Positions 58,434-64,000 of a stretch of DNA of 64,000 nucleotides are shown here, in pieces. Within the stretch, counting starts at the first letter, position 1; every line of letters begins with the position of its first letter. This stretch comes from Flavobacterium aquidurense (GTDB taxonomy: Bacteria; Bacteroidota; Bacteroidia; Flavobacteriales; Flavobacteriaceae): positions 1-64,000 of the forward strand of contig FNPS01000001.1 of NCBI GenBank assembly GCA_900107365.1. Reading direction: 5' to 3'. The notes below the pieces were generated by a model. That model ran no database searches. It was not told where the DNA came from and saw only the letters and a list, made by a program, of their open reading frames with translations. The translations under genes were made by a program, and so were the position numbers.

Positions 58434-58452
58434 ATTTTTTTAATTATTTTTT

Positions 58453-59058
58453 TTACGAATCAATCCCTAGTGTCAGGATTGTCTTTCCGTTTTTAGTTTT
58501 GTAAACCTGAATTTCAGTGAGAACTAAATCAGCAATATCATGCCCCCAAATTCTGTATTTTCCATTTGTTTCATTGCGGTTATACATTGTTCTTTTTTCC
58601 ATCGGAATAGTTTTTACCGTTGCTGTTTTTTCTTCTTCGGCATAAAGTTTATAGTAGTGTTTACTAATTTCAGTTAGAAGGGTTTCTCTGTTAAATCCGT
58701 TTTGTGATTTCAAATCAAATTGGTATTTATTCAGTAATGGATAATCAATAATAATAGTTATATTTTGATCCAGAATTACAGTTTCAGTTTTATCAACAAG
58801 GTTTGGTAAATCTTTTTCAGGCTTTTCAACACTTGCCCATGGTTGAATGCCGTCAGCAAAATCTTTGACGTCTGCTTTTACTTCAAACGCTATTGTTTTT
58901 TGTAAATCTCCAGTAACATTTGTTTGAGCTTCGGCAGCCGAGTTTTCACGTTCAGTAAGAATTTTTTCATAATTGTCAACTGAAGTTTGTGCCGGTTTAT
59001 TTTTACAACTAGCAAATAAGAGAGAAGTAACAATAAATAAATAGAAGTTTAATTTCAT
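58453..59058 (-). CDS. Lipoprotein of unknown function
   Basis: This 201-residue lipoprotein has lipobox LLFASCKN (Cys about 17); the ATG at 59058 (MKLNFYLFIVTSLLFASC) is preferred over one six codons upstream. The mature part has an early coiled region (ILTERENSAAEAQTNVTGDL), then WASVEKPEKDLPNLVDKTET and a mixed C-terminus ending KNGKTILTLGIDS. No family recognised. Lies between the DUF4919-like exported protein and the two-helix protein. Confidence 0.7.
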   Translation of the reverse strand: MKLNFYLFIVTSLLFASCKNKPAQTSVDNYEKILTERENSAAEAQTNVTGDLQKTIAFEVKADVKDFADGIQPWASVEKPEKDLPNLVDKTETVILDQNITIIIDYPLLNKYQFDLKSQNGFNRETLLTEISKHYYKLYAEEEKTATVKTIPMEKRTMYNRNETNGKYRIWGHDIADLVLTEIQVYKTKNGKTILTLGIDS

Positions 59059-59096
59059 AGTTTGGTTAATTATCATTTTCCTTTTGTGCGGATCAA

Positions 59097-59936
59097 TTAT
59101 TTTTGAATATTATAATCTCCTTTTTTTAAGAGCGGTAACCAATGCGTTAAATCGGCAAGTGTATTAATATGAAAGCATCGAAAAGTACCTAAAAGTCTTT
59201 TGTCAGTGGTTAAAACTAGTGATGTATCTGGAAAACAGCCAAATTTTGCTTCGTACAGTGATTTCCCTTCAAAAAAGTTATTCAAAATATAAGGATTTTC
59301 AATACTTCCATCGCTGTATTTTAGTATCGATTTAATTATTTTAACCATCATTGCAAAATGTTTATTCTCCAAATCAGTATTACCGCTATGTTTGTAGGCA
59401 TAACTAATTTCCTTATGTCCGGTTAGATTATTCGGGCTTTGTATCAATATAGCTTTGGCTAGTTCAATAGCTTCAGTATATTTTTTTTCTTCATTTAGTT
59501 TATAAACTTTAGTAGCCAAACTATCCAGATAAGTTGGGTTTATTGTATTCGAATGTATTTTGTATTTCGTTAAACTTATTAATTGTTCTTCGGAAATTAA
59601 TGTATCAAATTTTGTTATTCTTTCTTCAATATTTTTGAAGTAATAGATAGAATTTTTATTAGTTGATTCTTCTAACGCTACTGGGAATTTTGGAACAGAA
59701 TGAGGTACAGGTTTTTTTTCAGGTTTGCTTTCAACAATTTCAATTGGACTAATACTTTCTGTCTTTTGGATATTTTTTTTAGTTTTTCCTTTCGAAGAGT
59801 TTTGATCAGGTTCACCACTAATCATTTCTTTTTTTAAATCTTTAGGGTTTGGAGGAGGAGGAGGAGGAGGGGCTTGTCCAAAACTAAAATGAAACACGAA
59901 GAAAAGGAAATAAAGAAGCAGGTAGGTTTTTTTCAT
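59097..59936 (-). CDS. Exported polyproline DUF4919-like protein
   Basis: This 279-residue protein has a signal peptide (TYLLLYFLFFVFHFSFGQ) followed directly by a seven-proline run (APPPPPPPNPKD) encoded by a GGAGGA repeat on the plus strand. A low-complexity linker (about 35-90) precedes a helical domain whose C-terminal half (NNLTGHKEISYAYKHSG, DGSIENPYILNNFFEGKSLY, TDKRLLGTFRCFHI) resembles DUF4919. It is the first gene of the leftward set of exported unknowns. Confidence 0.7.
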   Translation of the reverse strand: MKKTYLLLYFLFFVFHFSFGQAPPPPPPPNPKDLKKEMISGEPDQNSSKGKTKKNIQKTESISPIEIVESKPEKKPVPHSVPKFPVALEESTNKNSIYYFKNIEERITKFDTLISEEQLISLTKYKIHSNTINPTYLDSLATKVYKLNEEKKYTEAIELAKAILIQSPNNLTGHKEISYAYKHSGNTDLENKHFAMMVKIIKSILKYSDGSIENPYILNNFFEGKSLYEAKFGCFPDTSLVLTTDKRLLGTFRCFHINTLADLTHWLPLLKKGDYNIQK

Positions 59937-60049
59937 CAGGAGCTAAAATAATTTTCATGCTAAAATATAAAAATCGGAGAAAGAAATGCGCATATAACGC
60001 TTTTAAGTTTTTATAAATTTCAGAATTTACCTCGTAAAATTTAAATAGC

Positions 60050-60086
60050 AAAACAAAAAAATCCCGCTTGAGGTGAAACGGGATTC
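60050..60086 (-). terminator. Terminator of the ArsR-SRPBCC operon
   Basis: Stem AATCCCG/CGGGATT (60060-60066 and 60079-60085) is followed on the minus strand by a T-rich run (plus-strand A run 60051-60060), 20 bases past the SRPBCC stop codon. Confidence 0.8.
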
Positions 60087-60105
60087 CATAAAATATAAAT
60101 AAAAT

Positions 60106-60609
60106 TTACTTCGTTCTTGCGGCAAAAATAGCATCCAAACCTTCCATTGCAATAGTGAAACCTTCTTTGAAACCCATTTCGATGATTTTTTCCAGATCAG
60201 AAAGGTTTTCATGTTTAATTGCAATATCCACAATAGTTGCATCACCTTGCTTAGAGAAATTTACATTCCAGTCAGAACGCGGAAAATCTTTGTTGAGGTT
60301 GCCTTCGCTGTCGCTAAAAGCATCCAGGTATTTAAAGTTCGATTTTGGCGTAATCGAAGTAAAATCGGCAATAGCCCAATGCTCTTCGCCTTGCGGACCA
60401 ACCATGGCATATAATCTTCGTCCGCCTTCTTTAAAATCCATGCTTTTTGTTCTCGCTTTCCACGGAGCCGGCGCCCACCATTGGTCCAGTCTTTCAGGTT
60501 CTGTCCAGGCAGACCAAACATGGTCAAGAGAGGCATTAAATTCGCGTTTTACATTTACCGTACTATTTTCTTTGTCCACGGTAAAATTCATCAAGAGATT
60601 AGATTTCAT
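60106..60609 (-). CDS. SRPBCC/AHSA1-domain protein
   Basis: This 167-residue START-like fold (AHSA1 family) has VKREFNASLDHVWSAWTEPE then LDQWWAPAPWKARTKSMDFK, the hallmark opening. Such proteins bind hydrophobic ligands. It is translated from an ATG that overlaps the end of the ArsR-type gene by 11 bases, a very common regulator-SRPBCC pairing. Its role is unknown; ligand-responsive control by the neighbouring regulator is possible. Confidence 0.93.
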   Translation of the reverse strand: MKSNLLMNFTVDKENSTVNVKREFNASLDHVWSAWTEPERLDQWWAPAPWKARTKSMDFKEGGRRLYAMVGPQGEEHWAIADFTSITPKSNFKYLDAFSDSEGNLNKDFPRSDWNVNFSKQGDATIVDIAIKHENLSDLEKIIEMGFKEGFTIAMEGLDAIFAARTK

Positions 60610-60925
60610 TTTCTTTAGATTTTAGATTCATTAATACTTGATCCAACTGACTAAAACGGGTTTCCCAAATTTCCTTAAACTGTGCTAGCCATTTGTCAAT
60701 TTCTTTCATTTTATCAATTTTTAGTTGGTAGTAGATTTCTCTTCCGACTTTTTTCTCGGCTAATAATTCGCATTCATTCAGAATTTTAATGTGTTTAGAA
60801 ACGGCTTGTCTCGTCGTATTAAATTGCTCTGCAATGGCATTTGGTGTCAATGCATTTGTAGCAATCAATACTAAAATTGCTCTTCGTGTCGGGTCGGCAA
60901 TGGCCTGAAAGATATCCCTTTTCAT
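60599..60925 (-). CDS. ArsR-family winged-helix repressor (SdpR-like)
   Basis: This 108-residue regulator has a winged HTH (IADPTRRAILVLIATNALTP, then TTRQAVSKHIKILNECELLAEKKVGREIYYQL, residues about 8-68). No cysteine metal-binding motif of ArsR/SmtB type is visible (no CVC), so it is unlikely to sense metals through that site. The C-terminal helix KWLAQFKEIWETRFSQLDQV probably dimerises. It overlaps the SRPBCC gene and has two operator-like palindromes in its promoter, arguing for autorepression. Confidence 0.93.
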   Translation of the reverse strand: MKRDIFQAIADPTRRAILVLIATNALTPNAIAEQFNTTRQAVSKHIKILNECELLAEKKVGREIYYQLKIDKMKEIDKWLAQFKEIWETRFSQLDQVLMNLKSKENEI

Positions 60926-60945
60926 TTTTTGAATTATTTAAATAC

Positions 60946-60985
60946 GCAACTAATCAGTTGCAAATATAGGCAATCTTTTGGTTGC
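60946..60985. promoter_or_regulatory. Two operator-like palindromes for the ArsR-type repressor
   Basis: GCAACTAATCAGTTGC (60946-60961, perfect 6-bp arms, 4-base spacer) overlaps the end of the -7 box and the start-site region. GCAATCTTTTGGTTGC (60970-60985, one mismatch) lies within the -33/-7 spacer. Centres are 24 bases apart, about two helical turns. Confidence 0.7.
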
Positions 60986-60990
60986 GCAAA
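60961..60990 (-). promoter_or_regulatory. Promoter of the ArsR-SRPBCC operon
   Basis: Minus-strand TTTG (60990-60987), 18-base spacer, TATATTTG (60968-60961). It is the best promoter match in the window; the ATG follows 35 bases later. Confidence 0.82.
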
Positions 60991-61043
60991 ATAATTTTAT
61001 GATTTTTTAAGATATTTTTTTTAGAGTAAAAGTGCAGTTGATT

Positions 61044-61433
61044 TTATTTCGGCCAGTACAACACATTAAATTTATGACCATCCGGATCAGAAAATCCAAA
61101 GAAATAACCTTTTTCAAAGCTTTGAGGTTCAGCGAAAATTTTTCCGCCCGCATTTTTAACTGCCAACAATCGTTGATGCACTTCATCTATACTTTCAGCC
61201 GAAAGCGAAAATAGTATTTCATTGCCCTGCTTTAAATCGGCAACTTCATCATTTATAGCCCATTTAAATCTTTCTTTTATAAAAAAATGAATTATAAAAT
61301 CATCATCTCCAAAACAAAAACTCGTCAGTTCTGTATTGGTACCATTTGGTTTAAACCCCAATTTGCTGTAAAATTCGGTTGTTCGCGCTAAATCTTCTAC
61401 ACCTAAATTGGCCCATATTTTTTTAGTTTTCAT
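61044..61433 (-). CDS. VOC-superfamily (glyoxalase/bleomycin-resistance-like) protein
   Basis: This 129-residue protein (ATG at 61433 chosen because MKTKKIWANLGVEDLARTTE starts the fold; the frame is open upstream to 61475). It has the paired beta-alpha-beta-beta-beta pattern: FYSKLGFKPNGTN, CFGDDDFIIHFFI, then AVKNAGGKIFAEPQSFEKGY and FGFSDPDGHKFNVLYW. Members include lactoylglutathione lyases and dioxygenases. Metal ligands are not obvious, so the activity is undefined. Possibly accessory to the adjacent ArsR/SRPBCC genes. Confidence 0.88.
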   Translation of the reverse strand: MKTKKIWANLGVEDLARTTEFYSKLGFKPNGTNTELTSFCFGDDDFIIHFFIKERFKWAINDEVADLKQGNEILFSLSAESIDEVHQRLLAVKNAGGKIFAEPQSFEKGYFFGFSDPDGHKFNVLYWPK

Positions 61434-61518
61434 AAGATTCGTTTTAAAAATTAGAACTTTAATCCCGCTATCCAATAATAGTCGTGTACTAAATTTACGA
61501 ATTTTAAATTAGAATTAT

Positions 61519-61546
61519 AAAAAAGAAGGAGCACTGCAGTGCCTCT
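61519..61546 (-). terminator. Probable terminator of the 267-residue membrane protein gene
   Basis: The palindrome GCACTGCAGTGC (61531-61542) with flanking pairs AGAG/TCCT is followed on the minus strand by TTCTTTTTTAT, 70 bases past the stop codon at 61614. Confidence 0.65.
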
Positions 61547-61613
61547 ATAAATAAAAATGGCGATAAAAATCTTTATTTTACAGAACAAAGCAAGGTCAAA
61601 TAGTGAGAAATAA

Positions 61614-62417
61614 TTATCCTGCTAATCTGATTCCTTTTACTGTCTCCTCAATTCTCAAATAATCGTTTTTATTGACATATTTCAGAGATTTGATTAATAA
61701 GCTGTCTTCGATTATTTCAATTTCAAGGTCTTTTTGCATGTCAAGTAACCGCAGCGTTTTTAGTAGCGGAATCATAGTTGTTGATTCCTTAAAAACGAAA
61801 GTTTCAAAATGATCCAGTTCTATTAAATCATCATTTCGTATCATGTCTGTGAAGGCTTCAAAATTTGTCTTTTCTCTTAAATAAACATGGCCATCTAAGC
61901 TCATATCGTTAATCCAAAACATAATTTGCGATTCACTATAACCATTTTCATGTCGATTGTTATTGAAGGTAACGCGAGGGAAAAAGACAAAATCCTTGCC
62001 TTCATTAAAGCTATAAGAACAGGAATAGGACCAATCATCATATTTAGATAATATTTTAGTTTGCTCCAAAAATTCAATTTGAGAATCGGTTAGTTTGGTA
62101 AACTTATAACCGTTGCTTTTCAAAAAGTTGGCAAGTTCTTCGATTTCTTTTTCTTTTCCCTTATAATATTGCTCAAGTTCTTCTTTGGGCTTAATCCTGT
62201 TTAGATTATTGTGGGCAATCCAATTTCCTGATTCCGCTTGCTCTAACGTTAATTTGGCTCCGGTTTCAGGGTCATAGATAAATTCGTCGGCCAGACTTTC
62301 CTTCAATTTTCTTTCATATTCTTTTTCTTTTTGTGTTTTTGAGAAGAAGAATTTATAAGCTAAACTAATTATAAAAAGGGCAACAATCAAATAAAATACA
62401 ATTTCTCCAAATTTCAT
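61614..62417 (-). CDS. Membrane-anchored protein of unknown function
   Basis: This 267-residue protein has one N-terminal transmembrane helix (EIVFYLIVALFIISLAYKFF). It is followed by a charged helix (KTQKEKEYERKLKESLADEF), DPETGAKLTLEQAESGNWIA, and a soluble domain with aromatic-rich strands (SKYDDWSYSCSYSFNEGKDFVFFP, given here in parts as SKYDDWSYSCSYSF and EGKDFVFFP). No family recognised. Its orientation matches neighbours but gaps are large, so it is probably monocistronic. Confidence 0.7.
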   Translation of the reverse strand: MKFGEIVFYLIVALFIISLAYKFFFSKTQKEKEYERKLKESLADEFIYDPETGAKLTLEQAESGNWIAHNNLNRIKPKEELEQYYKGKEKEIEELANFLKSNGYKFTKLTDSQIEFLEQTKILSKYDDWSYSCSYSFNEGKDFVFFPRVTFNNNRHENGYSESQIMFWINDMSLDGHVYLREKTNFEAFTDMIRNDDLIELDHFETFVFKESTTMIPLLKTLRLLDMQKDLEIEIIEDSLLIKSLKYVNKNDYLRIEETVKGIRLAG

Positions 62418-62493
62418 ATTAAATGGTTTTTATTGGTTTAAAACGGCTTTTAACTTTTGATTTGGGGACTCAATAAACTGAATTGCTATATAA

Positions 62494-62619
62494 TTAGGTT
62501 TTTTTGAATTTATCTTTTTTGCTTAGTCGTGTAGCATAATTTGCTTTTAGAAATCTGCTGATCTTTTTTGATATAGCAACAGCAGAAATAATAATTATTA
62601 GAGCTAAAATATAGTACAC
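62494..62619 (-). CDS. Putative 41-residue single-helix membrane peptide
   Basis: A GTG at 62619 opens a frame with a hydrophobic helix (YYILALIIIISAVAI) followed by a basic tail (SKKISRFLKANYATRLSKKD...), ending TAA at 62494. The positive-inside pattern is convincing for a membrane peptide, but the start is not an ATG and there is no promoter evidence. Confidence 0.35.
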   Translation of the reverse strand: MYYILALIIIISAVAISKKISRFLKANYATRLSKKDKFKKT

Positions 62620-62761
62620 GAATTCACAAAATGATTCTTTTTGGTATTACTAATATAGTAAATTAACACTTATAAATGCAAAAAGAATAATTTTTTTTTA
62701 ACAAGTGTTTAGCTTTTTACCTCAGTGTTGGATTTTAAGGAGCAGCAGTTTTTCTTTTCAA

Positions 62762-62856
62762 AAGACGCCTCGTCCCGCTGTCCGTTAAATCTTTTGTGTC
62801 TGCCGCGGCGGACACAAAAGGATATCACTCCCATCGGGGCTAGAGTAGAAGTTTAT
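62762..62856 (-). repeat. Copy E of the CCCTAGCCC repeat family
   Basis: On the minus strand it starts CTCTAGCCCCGATGGGAG, has a central perfect hairpin CTTTTGTGTCCGCC/GGCAGACACAAAAG and ends GGACAGCGGGACGAGG. The hairpin core is nearly identical to that of copy B. Confidence 0.88.
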
Positions 62857-62974
62857 TTTTTCATAAGAACTATATAGAGACATAGCACTACGTCTCGCAT
62901 ACCGGACATAAAGGGATATTTTGAAGGCTTTCAAGGTTTTATCCCGCTTGTATTCAATCGCTATTAGCTGATTT

Positions 62975-64000
62975 CTAGTTCGTATATTCAATAGTCCTTT
63001 TTACAAGGGTCATTGGTTCTTTGCTTAGAAATTTCTTTTTCTCAATCCAGTTATTATGTTTGTCATAAACATACTGGTAGATATAAATGGAAGTGTGAAA
63101 TGGTTTATTGTCAGTTAAAAGCTCAATTTTTTCAGTAATAAGATCTCCAAAAGCATTGTATGTGTTTTGCTCTCTTCTATCTAAAGATCCATTTTTTTGA
63201 ACTTCAACACGCTCTAAAATTTGATTTTGTTTATTATAAGTATATTTGATCGCATTGCTCTCAATATTTTTGTTGTCGTAAAATTTAATCTCTTTAATGA
63301 GATCATTTAGGTAGATTTTCTTTTGAATAGAGCTATTTTCCTTTTCAAATATTAGATTCCCGGAAGCATCAAATTTTTTAGTAACTTTTTCGGAAGTATT
63401 TTTCATCAAATAATCCATTAGAAAATTATAATCTATGTTTTCAACCAATAAATTTTCTACCCTTGCATAACTGTAATTAAACACATTTTCTTCTTCATTT
63501 GTAATTTTTCTCAAAGAAAGAATAGCAATACTGTTTAACTGTTTGATGTATTTAACCTCCAAAATATCTTTATCATGATATAAATATTCCACATTTACTC
63601 TCGGATAACCAGCTGCCTGCTCCATGTTTTCTATTTTGACAAGCGCATTATCTTTAAAAATGTATTCCGTGGTATTGATACCATTATTGTATTTTGAATA
63701 GTTATTTCTTTTCCTGTTTTTCTCTAAATGATTGTTTATCGTTTTCACCAGTTTACCTTTTTCAAAAGTATATTTACTGCCGTATCCTAAATCCTGGTTG
63801 TTATCAAATTCCAATATGTTTACCAGAGTGTCGTTTCTATAAACTCTTTCAGCGTATAAAGTATCTTCTGTAATGCCATAAAAAATTACATTCTTTTGAA
63901 CTTTACCATTTGAAAAATACAGTTTGGTATGAGACGTATTAGATTTATGATATTTATTTGTATAGAACAATAATATGTTTTGTAACAGGGTTTTAATTTG
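62975..64000 (-). CDS. YD/RHS-repeat-like protein, cut by the window edge
   Basis: The minus-strand frame is open from the window end (64000) to the stop at 62975, giving at least 341 residues, so the N-terminus lies outside. The sequence is built of short beta-hairpin repeats of the form KxYLNDLIKEIKFYDN, KYTYNKQNQILERVEVQKNG, NTYNAFGDLITEKIELLTDN, YQYVYDKHNNWIEKKKFLSK, similar to YD/RHS or YwqK-like repeats. An exported surface protein is likely. There is no ATG near the edge; a TTG at 63970 is an unlikely start. Function unknown. Confidence 0.7.
   Translation of the reverse strand, partial: QIKTLLQNILLFYTNKYHKSNTSHTKLYFSNGKVQKNVIFYGITEDTLYAERVYRNDTLVNILEFDNNQDLGYGSKYTFEKGKLVKTINNHLEKNRKRNNYSKYNNGINTTEYIFKDNALVKIENMEQAAGYPRVNVEYLYHDKDILEVKYIKQLNSIAILSLRKITNEEENVFNYSYARVENLLVENIDYNFLMDYLMKNTSEKVTKKFDASGNLIFEKENSSIQKKIYLNDLIKEIKFYDNKNIESNAIKYTYNKQNQILERVEVQKNGSLDRREQNTYNAFGDLITEKIELLTDNKPFHTSIYIYQYVYDKHNNWIEKKKFLSKEPMTLVKRTIEYTN

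Larger units (their letters stand above)
62418..62974. other. Intergenic region with one small ORF and repeat copy E
   Basis: These 557 bases hold a possible 41-residue membrane peptide (62494-62619), AT-rich sequence without features up to about 62750, and copy E of the CCCTAGCCC repeat (62762-62856). Nothing further was recognised between 62856 and 62974. Confidence 0.6.

Noticed and set aside
60599-60925. Metal-sensing ArsR/SmtB role
   Set aside because: The recognition helix lacks the ELCVCDL-type cysteines, and the partner is SRPBCC rather than a metal exporter.

Overview
The window is 64 kb of an AT-rich genome from the Bacteroidota, most likely a Flavobacterium or close relative. Supporting signs: promoter-like TAnnTTTG boxes with an upstream TTG about 17-21 bases away; almost no Shine-Dalgarno sequences; many signal peptides ending in A/Q; Bacteroidota-style gene neighbourhoods; and abundant dispersed palindromes of the kind common in flavobacterial intergenic DNA. 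No plasmid, phage, transposase, rRNA or CRISPR array was seen. One tRNA (Ser, anticodon TGA) lies at the left end.

Layout. 0.2-7.4 kb: tRNA-Ser, then a tight leftward run tpx-dgkA-ftsK-lolA-LptF/G permease-ribB-thioesterase (oxidant defence, lipid recycling, chromosome segregation, lipoprotein and LPS export, riboflavin). 8.2-9.7 kb: a small conserved protein, a CGNC thioredoxin and an AhpC-type peroxiredoxin. 9.9-17.0 kb: a leftward peptidoglycan-recycling neighbourhood with a NagZ-like GH3 enzyme, GNAT, TPR protein, AmpG-like permease, secreted GHL10 glycosidase and AnmK kinase. 17.0-26.1 kb: an accessory island. It holds an AbiH-family gene paired with an Apea-like HEPN protein (candidate phage defence), two immunity-like or unknown genes, two decayed gene fragments, a 14-bp direct repeat, a small membrane protein, and a large GH19-like/DUF5675-like putative effector overlapping a lipoprotein that may be its immunity protein.

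26.1-45.4 kb: metabolic and housekeeping genes: fused FAD/Fe-S lactate or glycolate dehydrogenase, Tat-exported Gfo/Idh/MocA oxidoreductase, APC permease, trans-sulfuration PLP enzyme divergent from an Lrp regulator, lpdA, lipocalin, DoxX, DUF4349 lipoprotein, pabB, and tilS-dsbD. 45.6-54.3 kb: ammonium transporter, two secreted amidohydrolase-like proteins, a second Gfo/Idh/MocA enzyme and YifB/ComM. 54.6-64.0 kb: ABC-F ATPase, GNAT, a series of small exported or membrane proteins of unknown function, an ArsR-SRPBCC autoregulated pair, a VOC protein, and a YD-repeat-like protein cut by the right edge.

The most interesting material is the 17-26 kb island (AbiH-HEPN module and effector/immunity pair). 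Also notable are the dispersed repeat families, especially an element with conserved ends and a variable central hairpin that occurs five times, the duplicated ArsR operator, and the amidohydrolase domains lacking their metal ligands. All assignments come from reading the sequence without database searches.
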